Positions 41,643 to 50,871 of a stretch of DNA of 64,000 nucleotides are shown here, one piece after another. Source of the DNA: Microbacterium trichothecenolyticum (GTDB lineage: Bacteria; Actinomycetota; Actinomycetes; Actinomycetales; Microbacteriaceae); contig NZ_JYJA01000041.1 of NCBI RefSeq assembly GCF_000956465.1, positions 186,001-250,000 of the forward strand, written 5' to 3'. The notes below the pieces were generated by a model that was not told where the DNA came from, ran no database searches, and saw only the letters and a list, made by a program, of their open reading frames with translations. The position numbers and the translations under genes were made by a program. The number at the start of each line of letters is the position of its first letter. The first letter of the stretch is position 1.

Positions 41643-43508
41643 TCAGGAGCCCTCGTCAGCGAGGGCCTGGCGTTGTGCGTCGAGCTCGCGCAGGCGCAGG
41701 CGGATGGTTCGGCCCTCTTCCGAGTCCGCGGGCACGCGCTGGATCGCTCCGAGCAGCTCCGCCTTCTCGCGGTCGAAGCCGCGCATCACCAGGCGGCGAG
41801 CGAGGTCGCTCGCCGAGGAGACCGCCTCGTCGTCGCTCAGCGCCGGGAAGTCGGCCGCGAGCAGCTCGGCCGCGAGTGACCGATAGGGCTCGCGGACGGT
41901 GGCGACGGCATCCACGGCCCAGCCGGGACGCTGCATGCCGGCGGCGTCGCGCACGGCGATGCGAACGGCATCGAGGGCCGGGTGGCGGAACGGCAGGTCG
42001 AGAGCGCGCGCGACGAGCGACGGGTCCATGCGATGGCCGAACTGCAGCACGCCCATCACGGCACCCCGCTCCAGCCCGACCTCCGGTGTGCGTGGCAGGG
42101 TTGCGAGTGTGACGCGCAGGGCGCCGTCGTCGACCGGCGGTTCCGCCGGCTCGGCCGCGCCGGGCGCGGCGTCGCGCCGGCCGCCCCCGCTGCTGCGGCC
42201 CGCACGCTCGACTTCGCGGCGGACGTCCTCGGTGTCCATGCCGAGCCGTCTGGCCAGCACGCGCACGTACTCCGGCTGCAGCAGCGGATCGCGCAGTTCC
42301 GCGACGACCGGTGCGGCGGTGCGCAGCGCGCCGACACGTCCTTCGACGCTTCGCAGGTCGTAGCCCGAGATGCGCTGGTCGAGCACGAACTCGACCATCG
42401 GCACCTTCGTCTCGAGGAGCGCCCTCACGGCGCCGTCGCCGCGCGCGAGTCGCAGGTCGCACGGATCGAGTCCTTCCGGACCTGTGGCGACGTAGGTCTG
42501 CGCGTTGAACCGCTTGGCGTCGGCGAAGGCCCGCAGCGCCGCCTTCTGCCCCGCCGCATCCGGGTCGAAGGTGAACACGACCTCGCCTGCCGTGGAGTCG
42601 TCGCCCATCACGCGCCGGAGCACCGTGATGTGGTCCGCGCCGAACGCCGTGCCGCACGTCGCGATCGCGGTCGTGATGCCTGCGAGGTGGCACGCCATCA
42701 CGTCGGTGTAGCCCTCGACCACCACGACCTGGTGCTGGCGGGACACCTCGCGCTTGGCGAGGTCGAGCCCGTAGAGCACCTGCGCCTTCTTGTAGATCGT
42801 CGTCTCAGGCGTGTTCAGGTATTTCGGTCCGTTGTCGTCGTCGAAGAGCTTCCGCGCCCCGAACCCGATCACCTGCCCCGTCACATCGCGGATGGGCCAC
42901 ACCACGCGCCCGCGGAAGCGGTCGTACACGCCGCGCTGTCCCTGCGACACGAGACCGGCGGACGAGAGCTCCTCGTCGGTGAAGCCCCGGGTGCGCAGGG
43001 CCTTGGTCATGCCCTCCCAGCCCTTCGGGGCGAATCCGACGCCGAAGTGGGCAGCGGCGCCGGCGTCGAAGCCGCGCTGGCCGAGGAAGCGTCGGGCGAT
43101 GTCGGCCTCGGGCGTCATGAGCTGCGCCCGGAAGAACTCCGCGGCCGCCGCGTTCGCCGCGTAGAGGCGCGCGCGACCGGTGTGTTCGGGGGCGGCGCCG
43201 CCGTCCTCGTAGTGCAGGGCGTAGCCGATGCGGCCCGCCAGGCGCTCGACGGCCTCGGTGAACGTCACGTGGTCCATCGCACGCAGAAACGAGTACACGT
43301 CCCCGGACTCGCCGCAGCCGAAGCAGTGGTAGAAGCCGGCCTGGGGGCGCACATTGAAGCTCGGACTGCGCTCGTCGTGGAACGGGCAGAGCCCCTTCAT
43401 CGAACCCACGCCGGCGGACTTGAGGGCGACCCTCTCTCCGATGATGTCGGCGATGTTCGTGCGCGCCTTGACCTCGTCGACGTCCGCCTGGCGGATGCGC
43501 CCCGCCAT
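41643..43508 (-). CDS. dnaG: DNA primase
   Basis: A 621-residue primase that makes RNA primers at the replication fork. The N-terminal zinc ribbon has CPFHDERSPSF and FYHCFGCGESGD. The RNA-polymerase/Toprim core has VVEGYTDVMACH and FDPDAAGQKA, with the acidic metal residues. The C-terminal third is the DnaB-interacting helicase-binding domain. The ATG at 43508 shares one base with the dgt stop (TGATG). The frame stays open far upstream into dgt, but that extension has no primase content. Confidence 0.96.
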   Translation of the reverse strand: MAGRIRQADVDEVKARTNIADIIGERVALKSAGVGSMKGLCPFHDERSPSFNVRPQAGFYHCFGCGESGDVYSFLRAMDHVTFTEAVERLAGRIGYALHYEDGGAAPEHTGRARLYAANAAAAEFFRAQLMTPEADIARRFLGQRGFDAGAAAHFGVGFAPKGWEGMTKALRTRGFTDEELSSAGLVSQGQRGVYDRFRGRVVWPIRDVTGQVIGFGARKLFDDDNGPKYLNTPETTIYKKAQVLYGLDLAKREVSRQHQVVVVEGYTDVMACHLAGITTAIATCGTAFGADHITVLRRVMGDDSTAGEVVFTFDPDAAGQKAALRAFADAKRFNAQTYVATGPEGLDPCDLRLARGDGAVRALLETKVPMVEFVLDQRISGYDLRSVEGRVGALRTAAPVVAELRDPLLQPEYVRVLARRLGMDTEDVRREVERAGRSSGGGRRDAAPGAAEPAEPPVDDGALRVTLATLPRTPEVGLERGAVMGVLQFGHRMDPSLVARALDLPFRHPALDAVRIAVRDAAGMQRPGWAVDAVATVREPYRSLAAELLAADFPALSDDEAVSSASDLARRLVMRGFDREKAELLGAIQRVPADSEEGRTIRLRLRELDAQRQALADEGS

Positions 43509-44866
43509 CAGCGCGCCTCGGACGCGCGGAAGGCGCGGGACGCCGTGTCCATGGGCCGTGCACCCGGCGCCCACACGCCGACGGATGCTGCGTCCACAGG
43601 CCCCACGAGCGACCCGTGCCACGCGATCGCGAGCTGATCGGTGAGGCTGGCGACCTGGTCGACGACCACGCGGCGGCGCGCGGCATCCGTCTCGGCCGCG
43701 GCGAAGTCCTCGGCGTGGAGCGCGTCGAGCGCCTCGGGGCGGTCCCACAGGGCGGTCGCGAGGCGCTTGAGGACGCGGCGCTGCTCCTTGTAGAGATCCT
43801 TGCGCCCCTCGATCGACACGACCGCTGCGCCGATGATGCCCTTGAGCACCGCCATCTCGGCCTCGACGATGCGGGGCACGATGAGGTGCCCGCGATACCG
43901 GGTGAGAACGGACGTCGCGTAGGACTCGCGTGTTGCCGTCGTCGCAGCGCGCGCGAAGCGGCCGATGAGGTCGGACGTGAGGTTCTTGAGCCGCGCGAGC
44001 GATGCACGGGTGCCGTCGAAGGAATCGATCCACTCGGGCATGCGGGTGAGCCGGAACAGCGCGTCCTCGAGCTCGTCGCGGGCGAAGTCGAACCCGACCC
44101 AGGATTGGATCGCGGTGAGGAGCCAGTCGTGCTCGCGCGGATCGACCAGGCGCGCCGGATCGAGGTAGCCGTTGACGACCGCGTCCTCGAAGTCGTGCAC
44201 CGAGTAGGCGATGTCGTCGGAGAGGTCCATGACCTCGGCCTCGATGCAGCGCAGCCTGCCCGGTGCGCCGTCGCGCACCCAGCGGAACACGTCTTCGTCT
44301 TCGGGGTAGACGCCGAACTTGAGCCGGCCGCCGGGATCGGGCAGGGGGTGATCGGCGGTCCACGGGTACTTGCAGGCGGCGTCGAGGCTCGCCCGCGTGA
44401 GGTTGAGACCGAAGCTGCGCCCGTCGGCGTCGACCACCTTGGGCTCGAGCCGTGTGAGGATGCGCAGGGTCTGCGCGTTGCCCTCGAAGCCGCCGAAGTC
44501 CTCGGCCCACTCGTTCATGGCCCGCTCGCCGTTGTGGCCGAAGGGCGGGTGCCCGAGATCGTGGCTGAGGCAGGCGGTGTCGACGACGTCGGCGGCGAGG
44601 TCGAGGGCCGTCGCCAGCTCGCGACCGACCTGGGCGACCTCGAGCGAGTGGGTGAGGCGATTCCGCGCGAAGTCTGCGGGGCTCGCAGGGCTCAGCACCT
44701 GCGTCTTCGCGGCCAGACGGCGCAGCGCGGCCGAGTGCAGCACACGCGCGCGGTCGCGAGCGAAGTCGTCGCGCTGGGAGCGGTGGCGCTCGGCGTGGAA
44801 GCGGGCGGCGTCGGCATCGTCGTATCCCACGGGGCGCTCGGATGCGCCGGCCAGGTCACCCGCCAC
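43508..44866 (-). CDS. dgt: dGTP triphosphohydrolase (HD family)
   Basis: A 452-residue HD-domain enzyme that removes triphosphate from deoxynucleotides and so tunes dNTP pools. Metal ligands are visible in NRLTHSLEVAQVG and CLSHDLGHPPFGHNGE (the HD pair) and in EAEVMDLSDDIAYSVHD. The GTG start at 44866 overlaps the end of dusB by 11 nt. The stop overlaps dnaG by one base, so dusB-dgt-dnaG is a tightly coupled operon. Confidence 0.94.
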   Translation of the reverse strand: MAGDLAGASERPVGYDDADAARFHAERHRSQRDDFARDRARVLHSAALRRLAAKTQVLSPASPADFARNRLTHSLEVAQVGRELATALDLAADVVDTACLSHDLGHPPFGHNGERAMNEWAEDFGGFEGNAQTLRILTRLEPKVVDADGRSFGLNLTRASLDAACKYPWTADHPLPDPGGRLKFGVYPEDEDVFRWVRDGAPGRLRCIEAEVMDLSDDIAYSVHDFEDAVVNGYLDPARLVDPREHDWLLTAIQSWVGFDFARDELEDALFRLTRMPEWIDSFDGTRASLARLKNLTSDLIGRFARAATTATRESYATSVLTRYRGHLIVPRIVEAEMAVLKGIIGAAVVSIEGRKDLYKEQRRVLKRLATALWDRPEALDALHAEDFAAAETDAARRRVVVDQVASLTDQLAIAWHGSLVGPVDAASVGVWAPGARPMDTASRAFRASEAR

Positions 44867-46031
44867 TGTGGTCGAGTTCCGCTTCGGCGATGGCGGTGGT
44901 CGCCTCGGCGCTGAGCTCCCGCGACTCCAGCCAGCGGTCGGGCAGAGCGGGGCGCTTCGGGGTTCCGGCGCGCCCGCGCTGACCTTCGGCGGCCGAGCCC
45001 GGGTACGGGGCGTCGGCATCGAGGGTGGCGAGCAGGTCGTCGATCTCGGCGAGGCTCGATGCGGTGGCGAGGCTTGCGCGGAGTTCCCCACCCACCGGGT
45101 AGCCCTTGAAGTACCACGCGACGTGCTTGCGGATGTCGCGGCAGCCACGGTCCTCGTCCTCGAAGAACTCGACGAGCAGTTCGGCGTGACGGCGGAACGC
45201 GCGGGAGACGAAACCGAGGGTCGCGTCGACCGGCTCGGCGGGTGCGGCGCCGGGGCCGCCGAGCGCGCGGGCGAGATCGCCGAACAGCCACGGACGCCCG
45301 AGGCAGCCGCGACCGACGACGACGCCGTCGCAGCCGGTCTCATCCATCATGCGTGCGGCGTCGTCGGCCGACCAGATGTCGCCGTTGCCGAGCACGGGGA
45401 CGCCCGTGACAGCCTCTTTGAGCCGGGCGATCGCGGACCAGTCCGCCTGGCCGGAGTAGAACTCGGACGCGGTGCGGGCGTGCAGCGCGACGGCGGCCAC
45501 GCCGGCGTCCTCGGCGATGCGTCCGGCGTCGAGGTAGGTGAGGTGGTCGGCGTCGATGCCCTTGCGCATCTTCACCGTGAGGGGGATGTCGCCGGCGGCG
45601 CGGGCGGCGCGCGTCACGATGTCGCGGAACAGGCCGAGCTTCCACGGAAGAGCCGCTCCCCCGCCCTTGCGGGTGACCTTCGGGACGGGGCATCCGAAGT
45701 TCAGATCGATGTGATCGGCGCGATCCTCTTCGACGAGGAGGCGCACGGCCGCCTCCGTCGTCGCGGGATCGACGCCGTACAGCTGGATCGACCGGGGTGT
45801 CTCGGACTCATGATGCGTGATCAGGCGCATCGTCGTCGCGTTCCGCTCGACAAGGGCTCGCGTCGTGATCATCTCGCTGACGTAGAGGCCGGCTCCGTAT
45901 TCACGGCAGAGGCGTCGGAATGCGGTGTTGGTGATGCCCGCCATCGGCGCGAGCACCACGGGGGCGTCGAGTTCGATGGGCCCGATGCGCAGCGTCGGCG
46001 CAGGGGCGAGGGCAGTGGTCACGCGTTCCAT
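44856..46031 (-). CDS. dusB: tRNA dihydrouridine synthase (DusB type)
   Basis: A 391-residue FMN enzyme that reduces uridines in tRNA D loops. It has APMAGITNTAFRRLC at the N-terminus, the catalytic Cys in DLNFGCPVPKVTRKGGGA, VKMRKGI, HARTASEFYSG and GNGDIWS, the usual FMN and substrate segments. The C-terminus is extended by a hydrophilic tail. The ATG at 46031 is used. A GTG four codons later is also possible and would better fit a TAAGAG -10-like sequence upstream. Confidence 0.93.
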   Translation of the reverse strand: MERVTTALAPAPTLRIGPIELDAPVVLAPMAGITNTAFRRLCREYGAGLYVSEMITTRALVERNATTMRLITHHESETPRSIQLYGVDPATTEAAVRLLVEEDRADHIDLNFGCPVPKVTRKGGGAALPWKLGLFRDIVTRAARAAGDIPLTVKMRKGIDADHLTYLDAGRIAEDAGVAAVALHARTASEFYSGQADWSAIARLKEAVTGVPVLGNGDIWSADDAARMMDETGCDGVVVGRGCLGRPWLFGDLARALGGPGAAPAEPVDATLGFVSRAFRRHAELLVEFFEDEDRGCRDIRKHVAWYFKGYPVGGELRASLATASSLAEIDDLLATLDADAPYPGSAAEGQRGRAGTPKRPALPDRWLESRELSAEATTAIAEAELDHSGG

Positions 46032-46086
46032 TCTCTTACAGGAATCCGTCTCTTGGCTGAACGGCCGCGTCCCTGTGCACAGGGTT

Positions 46087-46092
46087 TAGCCT
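46087..46092 (+). promoter_or_regulatory. -10 element of the glutathione peroxidase-like gene (leaderless start)
   Basis: TAGCCT is 6 nt from the ATG at 46099. The six bases between are all G, which could also serve as a weak ribosome site. Confidence 0.6.
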
Positions 46093-46098
46093 GGGGGG

Positions 46099-46602
46099 AT
46101 GACCGAGGCCACGATCACCGACCTGCGCGAGATCCCCTTCACCACCGCCGACGGCGGAACTGCGACCCTCTCCGAGTACGGCGACCAGGTGCTTCTGGTC
46201 GTCAACGTCGCGTCGAAGTGCGGCCTGACCCCGCAGTACGAGCAGCTCGAGCAGCTCCAGCGGGCGTACGCCGACCGCGGCTTCACGGTGCTGGGCTTCC
46301 CCTGCAACCAGTTCATGGGGCAGGAGCCGGGGTCGATGGACGAGATCCTCGAGTACTGCTCGGTCACGTGGGGCGTGACCTTCCCCGTTTTCGACAAGGT
46401 CAAGGTGAACGGACCCGGTGCCGCTGCGGTCTACAAGGCGCTGAAGAAGTCACGCGATGCGGAGGGCAAGAAGGGCCCGATCGTCTGGAACTTCGAGAAG
46501 TTCGTCCTGACGCCGGAGGGCGGCGTCCACCGCTTCCGTCCGAACGTCAAGCCCGACGACCCGGCGATCGTCGAGGTCATCGAGGCGAACCTGCCTCGCT
46601 GA
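46099..46602 (+). CDS. Glutathione peroxidase family protein (cysteine type)
   Basis: A 167-residue thiol peroxidase. The peroxidatic Cys is in VNVASKCGLT, with FPCNQF holding the resolving Cys position and WNFEKF the catalytic Trp/Asn. Selenocysteine is replaced by Cys, as usual in bacteria. Such proteins usually take electrons from thioredoxin; glutathione is rare in actinobacteria. It stands alone, with a terminator hairpin 15 nt after the stop. Confidence 0.93.
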   Translation: MTEATITDLREIPFTTADGGTATLSEYGDQVLLVVNVASKCGLTPQYEQLEQLQRAYADRGFTVLGFPCNQFMGQEPGSMDEILEYCSVTWGVTFPVFDKVKVNGPGAAAVYKALKKSRDAEGKKGPIVWNFEKFVLTPEGGVHRFRPNVKPDDPAIVEVIEANLPR

Positions 46603-46617
46603 ACCCGCAGGCATCGG

Positions 46618-46651
46618 ACGGGCCCGCCGCGACGAATCGCAGCGGGCCCGT
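46618..46651. terminator. Hairpin after the peroxidase gene
   Basis: A perfect 10-bp stem, ACGGGCCCGC and its complement, with an inner GCGA/TCGC pair. It lies between two convergent genes and is followed by TTCTCGTT on the plus strand. Confidence 0.8.
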
Positions 46652-46666
46652 TCTCGTTCACGGGTT

Positions 46667-47347
46667 TCAGGCGTCGACGTCGGCGGGCTCGCGATGCTCG
46701 GACCACACCTGCCGCACGATCTGCGCGAAGGCCTCAGCCGGCTGCGCGCCCGACACGCCGTACTTGCCGTCGATCACGAAGAAGGGCACCCCGTTGATGC
46801 CGTAGGCCGCGGCCCGCGCCTGGTCGGCACGCACCGCGTCGAGGTAGCGGCCGCTGTCCAGCGCTTCCCGGGCGGCGTCGGCGTCGAGTCCGGCATCGGT
46901 GGCGAGGTCGACCAGCTCGTCATTTCGCCCGAGGTGGCGCCCTTCGGTGAAGTACGCGGCCATGAGGCGCTCGGCGAGCTCGTGCTGGCGGCCCTGCTCC
47001 TTCGCGAAGTGCAGGAGCTCGTGGGCCTTCACGGTGTTGGTGTGCTTGAGGAGATCGAACCGGTATTCCAGGCCCGCGTCGGCGGCGACGCCGGTGACGC
47101 GCTCGAGCATCTGCTGCACCTGGGCGCGCGGCATGCCCTTGTGCTTGGCGAGGAAGTCGAGCTCATCGCCCTCGAAGTCGACGGGCGTATCGGGCGAAAG
47201 CTCGAACGAGTGGTACGTCACCTCCACGGCGGGGGCGTCTTCGTCGGCGGATGCCTCGGCCAGTCCGTTCTCGAGATTGCGCTTGCCTATGTAGCACCAG
47301 GGGCAGGCGATGTCGCTCCATACGTCGATCTTGATGGCGTCCGTCAT
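46667..47347 (-). CDS. DsbA family oxidoreductase (FrnE-like)
   Basis: A 226-residue cytosolic thioredoxin-fold protein. CPWCYIGKRNLE carries the active-site disulfide, a long helical insertion follows (VKAHELLHFAKEQGRQ), and INGVPFFVIDGKYGVSGAQ has the cis-Pro loop. This is the FrnE/2-hydroxychromene isomerase-like branch common in actinobacteria. No signal peptide is present. A role in redox protection is likely but unproven. Confidence 0.92.
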   Translation of the reverse strand: MTDAIKIDVWSDIACPWCYIGKRNLENGLAEASADEDAPAVEVTYHSFELSPDTPVDFEGDELDFLAKHKGMPRAQVQQMLERVTGVAADAGLEYRFDLLKHTNTVKAHELLHFAKEQGRQHELAERLMAAYFTEGRHLGRNDELVDLATDAGLDADAAREALDSGRYLDAVRADQARAAAYGINGVPFFVIDGKYGVSGAQPAEAFAQIVRQVWSEHREPADVDA

Positions 47348-47410
47348 GCTGACGACAACCCTGCGCGTCGGCGCATCTATTCCGCCGAATGCGGCGGCCG
47401 GTGCGGATGC

Positions 47411-48469
47411 TCAGGGAACGGGCGGATCGGCGTCGGGCACGAACCGGAACCGCACCCGCACGTCGTCGTACGGCACCACCAGGGTCGAGGCATCAGGCGA
47501 CCAGGCGTCGGGCACGAGGTAGAGGCGTCCGCCGCCCTGCGCGAGCAGTCGGAGCCCGAAGTAGCGGTATGCGAATGTCTGCGGCGCGGCCGCGGGATCT
47601 TCGACGGATGCCTCGTCCTCGAGCTGCTGGAACGTGATGGCGTCGTTGCCCGGGTAGAGCCGCTCTGGGGTGTCGAGCACGACGGCGGGGAGCGTCGTGA
47701 GGTCGGCGGCGAGGGAGCGGGCCTGCCCGAGGCCCCACCATTGCGCGATGGTCGCGGTCGACCAGAACGTGCCGGCGATCATCACGAGGACGAGGAGCAC
47801 GACGACGCCGCGCCCGCCGCTCGACCGGTCGAGGGCGCGCACGGTGGCCGAGGCGTAGGCCGCGAGTCCCGCGCCGATCGCGAGGAAGAGCGGGGTGAGG
47901 AGCTGACCGTACGTCCACCCCGGCAGGAACGGCACGAGGAAGGCCAGGACGAGGCCCGCGAGGATGAAGCCGATCCCGGTCCAGGCGAGGAGGCCGATCA
48001 CGCGCCGTTGCGCGGGCCGCTTCTGCGCCAGCAGCCGTCTGCGCAGGACGCGGTGGCCGAGGATCGCGGCGGCGGCGAGCAGGGTGAGGACCATGACCGG
48101 GATGAACAGCGCGCCGGGGCTGCGCATCACGAACTCCTGCGAGCTCAGCCCGATGATGTCGACGTCAACGCCGAAGTACCGGAAGAACTCGCGCGTCGAC
48201 ACGTAGCCGAAGTAGAACAGCAGCGCGGTCACCAGGGTGAGCGGAGCCACGAAGGAGGAGAGGAAGCCCATCCACTTCTCGAAGCCGAGCCCGGGGTCGA
48301 CGGGGAGTCGCTCTTCGGCCGTCGGCACGGAGGAGGCGCCGGGTGCGGGGGGTCCAGCGAGTGCGGACGTGCCGTGACCCGCGGCATCCGCAGCTGTCGC
48401 GGCAGCGGGTTCGGACGGTGCGGCAGCGGGTTCGGACGATGCGGCAGCGGGCGTGTGAGCTGCCATCAT
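47411..48469 (-). CDS. Multi-pass membrane protein of unknown function
   Basis: A 352-residue protein. The first 60 residues are Ala/Pro/Ser-rich and contain a 7-residue repeat (SEPAAAP). Four or so helices follow, with the striking conserved-looking stretch EFFRYFGVDVDIIGLSSQEF between helices one and two, then a long C-terminal extracytoplasmic domain of about 140 residues. I believe similar proteins occur widely in actinobacteria without a known role. The start overlaps the stop of the lipoprotein gene (ATGA). The two products are therefore probably made together and may form a complex. Confidence 0.75.
   Translation of the reverse strand: MMAAHTPAAASSEPAAAPSEPAAATAADAAGHGTSALAGPPAPGASSVPTAEERLPVDPGLGFEKWMGFLSSFVAPLTLVTALLFYFGYVSTREFFRYFGVDVDIIGLSSQEFVMRSPGALFIPVMVLTLLAAAAILGHRVLRRRLLAQKRPAQRRVIGLLAWTGIGFILAGLVLAFLVPFLPGWTYGQLLTPLFLAIGAGLAAYASATVRALDRSSGGRGVVVLLVLVMIAGTFWSTATIAQWWGLGQARSLAADLTTLPAVVLDTPERLYPGNDAITFQQLEDEASVEDPAAAPQTFAYRYFGLRLLAQGGGRLYLVPDAWSPDASTLVVPYDDVRVRFRFVPDADPPVP
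48400..48455 (-). repeat. 21-bp tandem repeat in the membrane-protein gene
   Basis: Two units of 21 bp (48400-48420 and 48421-48441) differ by a single base. A partial third unit follows. Each encodes seven residues of the Ala/Glu/Pro/Ser N-terminal tail. Confidence 0.85.
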
Positions 48470-49206
48470 CCGTCCACCTCTGTGGTCGGCGTGTCGGAGG
48501 GTTGAGGCTGCTGCTCCTGCTCCTGGTCCTGGTCCTGCTCGGCGGACGGCTCGGGGTTGTTGACGATGATCGGCGGCCCGGGTTCGACTTCGCGCGCCGC
48601 GACCTCGTCGCAGATCTCGGCGGTCGGGCACTCGAGCGTGCCGAGGAAGGTGATGGCGGTGCCGTCCTGGAAGTCGGCGCCGGGGCGGAGGACGAGACTG
48701 CAGAAGATGCCGGACTCGTTCGCTGCGACGAGCATGCCGAGGCAGGAGCGGTCCGCGCCACGCGTCCCGCAGACCCCGCCGTCGACCTGCAGACCGGGCC
48801 GATCGGTCACGGCGTTCTCGAACGTGAAGCTGACGCCCTCCGGTACGGGGTCGCCGCCCCAGAACACCGCGATCGTCTTGCACCAGAGCCCCGGCTCGAG
48901 GACCTCGGCGGTCCCCTGATCGCCGTAGGCGGGTCCGCCGTACTGGGCGACGGGGCCGGTGCGAACGCGGTCCTGGGTGGGATCCTCCCCGCCGTCGGAA
49001 TCGGCCTGCCCTTGGTCGTCGCCGCCGGTGTCGGTCTCCCCTTCGGCGGTGGCCTCTTTCGTGGCGTCCGTGGACGGGGAGGGGCTTGCCGTCGTCGTTC
49101 GTCCTGCGTCCTCAGCGGTCACCGGCGTCCCGCAGCCCACCAGGGCGAAGGCCGCGACGAGGCTCAGGATCGCGGCGAGGCCCACCCGAGGCCCTGACAG
49201 CGCCAT
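48466..49206 (-). CDS. Lipoprotein of unknown function
   Basis: A 246-residue lipoprotein. A type II signal peptide ends with LVGC (lipid-modified Cys near residue 25), then comes a Thr/Ser/Asp/Gly-rich spacer and a domain of about 120 residues with six to seven cysteines (WCKTIAVFWGG, GGVCGTRGADRSCLGM, FCSLVLRPG, LECPTAEICDE). The tail is Asp/Glu/Gln/Pro-rich. The paired cysteines suggest disulfide bonds outside the membrane. The ATG at 49206 has AGGAGG 6 nt upstream. Its partner is the membrane protein gene that overlaps its stop. No family recognised. Confidence 0.78.
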   Translation of the reverse strand: MALSGPRVGLAAILSLVAAFALVGCGTPVTAEDAGRTTTASPSPSTDATKEATAEGETDTGGDDQGQADSDGGEDPTQDRVRTGPVAQYGGPAYGDQGTAEVLEPGLWCKTIAVFWGGDPVPEGVSFTFENAVTDRPGLQVDGGVCGTRGADRSCLGMLVAANESGIFCSLVLRPGADFQDGTAITFLGTLECPTAEICDEVAAREVEPGPPIIVNNPEPSAEQDQDQEQEQQPQPSDTPTTEVDG

Positions 49207-49297
49207 GACGCGCCTCCTGACCGGCCGCATGCGCGGCTCACGTCAATGATGAGCGCGCGAGGGCTCGCTGGATACCCCTTCGGACGCAGGCGTGAGA

Positions 49298-50110
49298 TCA
49301 GGACGTGGAGGCGTCGGGGGCGTCCACGGCGCCGCCGAAACGGCGATCGCGGCCGAGGTAGGTGTCGATGCCGTGCCAGAGGTCCTCTCGCGTGAAGTCG
49401 GGCCAGAGCGTGTCGAGGAACACGAACTCCGCGTAGGCCGATTCCCACAGCAGGAAGTTGGACGTACGCTGCTCGCCGCTCGAGCGCAGGAACAGGTCGA
49501 CGTCCGGCATGTCCGGGCGGTAGAGGCGCCGCTGGATCAGCTTCTCCGACACCGCCGACGGCTTGAGCCGGCCCGCCGCGACGTCGTCGGCGATCGAGCG
49601 CATCGCGTCGACGAGCTCGATGCGGCCGCCGTAATTCACGCACATCGTGAGCGTCAGCAGGTCGTTGCCGGCGGTCAGCTGCTCCGCGAACTGCAGCTCT
49701 TTGATGACGCTCCCCCACAGGCGCGGCTTTCGGCCGGCCCACTGGATGCGCACGCCCCACTCGTTGAGCTGATCGCGCCGACGGTGGAGCACGTCGCGGT
49801 TGTAGCCCATGAGGAAGCGCACCTCTTCAGGGGAGCGCGACCAGTTCTCGGTCGAGAACGCGTAGACCGACAGGTGCTTCACGCCTGCCTGGATGGCGCC
49901 CGCCACGACGTCCAGCAGTGCGGCCTCGCCCGCCTTGTGCCCCTCGATGCGCGTGAGACCCCGGCGATTGGCCCAGCGGCCGTTGCCGTCCATCACGATG
50001 GCCACGTGGTTGGGCACGGCGCCGCGGGGGTACTCCGGCGGGTAGACGCCGGTCCAGTCGAGCGGGCGGTATGGCACCGCGTCGCGGTGCGTGTAGGGCT
50101 TCGGGGTCAC
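49298..50110 (-). CDS. uppS: Isoprenyl transferase (undecaprenyl/decaprenyl diphosphate synthase)
   Basis: A 270-residue cis-prenyltransferase that makes the lipid carrier for cell-wall precursors. It has [17 protein letters not shown] with the catalytic Asp, [24 protein letters not shown] and [17 protein letters not shown] (with an RTSNFLLW end), the standard substrate-binding segments. The GTG start overlaps the recO stop by 4 nt (GTGA). The long frame upstream is recO antisense content and is not used. Chain length of the product cannot be judged. Confidence 0.95.
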   Translation of the reverse strand: MTPKPYTHRDAVPYRPLDWTGVYPPEYPRGAVPNHVAIVMDGNGRWANRRGLTRIEGHKAGEAALLDVVAGAIQAGVKHLSVYAFSTENWSRSPEEVRFLMGYNRDVLHRRRDQLNEWGVRIQWAGRKPRLWGSVIKELQFAEQLTAGNDLLTLTMCVNYGGRIELVDAMRSIADDVAAGRLKPSAVSEKLIQRRLYRPDMPDVDLFLRSSGEQRTSNFLLWESAYAEFVFLDTLWPDFTREDLWHGIDTYLGRDRRFGGAVDAPDASTS

Positions 50111-50850
50111 CTGGTGCCTTCCTGCGGGGCTGCCGAGACATGGGAGAGCGAACGGATGCCGCGCTCGAGGTGCCACTGCGCGTAGGCGGCGATGAGTCCC
50201 GAGGCGGCGGCGGTCGACCCCGGCGACGCGGCATCCACCACGTCCCACTCCCCTGCCATCAGCGACTGCAGGAGCGACACCGTGGCGGCGTCGACGCGGG
50301 CCGCCCCGGTAGGAGCGCAGTCGCGGCAGACGATGCCGCCCTGCTGGGCGACGAACGTGTCGTGGGGGCCGCGGCGACCGCAGAGCGCGCATTCGCCGAG
50401 GCCGGGCGCCCAGCCCGACAGCGCCATCGCACGGAGCAGGTACGAATCCAGGACGCTCCGCGAGGCATGCTCGCCGCGCGAGAGGGCGCGAAGGCCTCCG
50501 ACGAGGAGCAGGTACTGCTGAGGCGTGGCCTCGGCCTCGTTGAGGCGATCGGCCGCTTCGACCATGGCGTGCGCGGAGGTGTACCGGTCGTAGTGGGCGA
50601 CGATCTCGGCGCCGTACGAGCCGAGCGATTCGGCCTGCTGGACGATGTCGAGCGAGCGCCCCTGGTACAGCTGCACATCGGCGACCATGAAGGGCTCGAG
50701 GCGTGCGCCGAACCGCGACGATGTGCGCCGCACGCCCTTCGCGACGGCGCGCAGCTTGCCGTGACGGCGGCTCAGCATCGTCACGATCCTGTCGGCCTCA
50801 CCCAGCTTGTGGGTGCGCAGGACCACGACTTCATCGCGGTAGGTGGGCAC
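50107..50850 (-). CDS. recO: DNA repair protein RecO
   Basis: A 247-residue recombination mediator that loads RecA onto SSB-coated DNA. The OB-fold N-terminus ([20 protein letters not shown], with the LGEAD motif) is followed by the helical domain and a zinc site (CALCGRRG and CRDCA). The GTG at 50850 lies 6 nt after a GATAAT -10 element, so the mRNA is likely leaderless. It is the first gene of recO-uppS. Confidence 0.94.
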   Translation of the reverse strand: MPTYRDEVVVLRTHKLGEADRIVTMLSRRHGKLRAVAKGVRRTSSRFGARLEPFMVADVQLYQGRSLDIVQQAESLGSYGAEIVAHYDRYTSAHAMVEAADRLNEAEATPQQYLLLVGGLRALSRGEHASRSVLDSYLLRAMALSGWAPGLGECALCGRRGPHDTFVAQQGGIVCRDCAPTGAARVDAATVSLLQSLMAGEWDVVDAASPGSTAAASGLIAAYAQWHLERGIRSLSHVSAAPQEGTR

Positions 50851-50856
50851 GGGTCA

Positions 50857-50862
50857 ATTATC
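50857..50862 (-). promoter_or_regulatory. -10 element of recO (leaderless start)
   Basis: GATAAT on the minus strand is 6 nt from the GTG of recO. It lies inside the region where the facing MarR-like frame would need its 5' end. Confidence 0.6.
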
Positions 50863-50871
50863 CCTGCGCAC

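Noticed and set aside
43509-44510. Extension of the dnaG frame making a 955-residue protein
   Set aside because: The added part lies in the dgt gene and reads as Arg/Ala-rich noise; the zinc ribbon of primase begins right after the ATG at 43508.
50809-50871. GTG at 50809 as start of the MarR-like gene
   Set aside because: It lies within recO, and the added residues are antisense of the conserved RecO N-terminus, so they cannot be a MarR helix.
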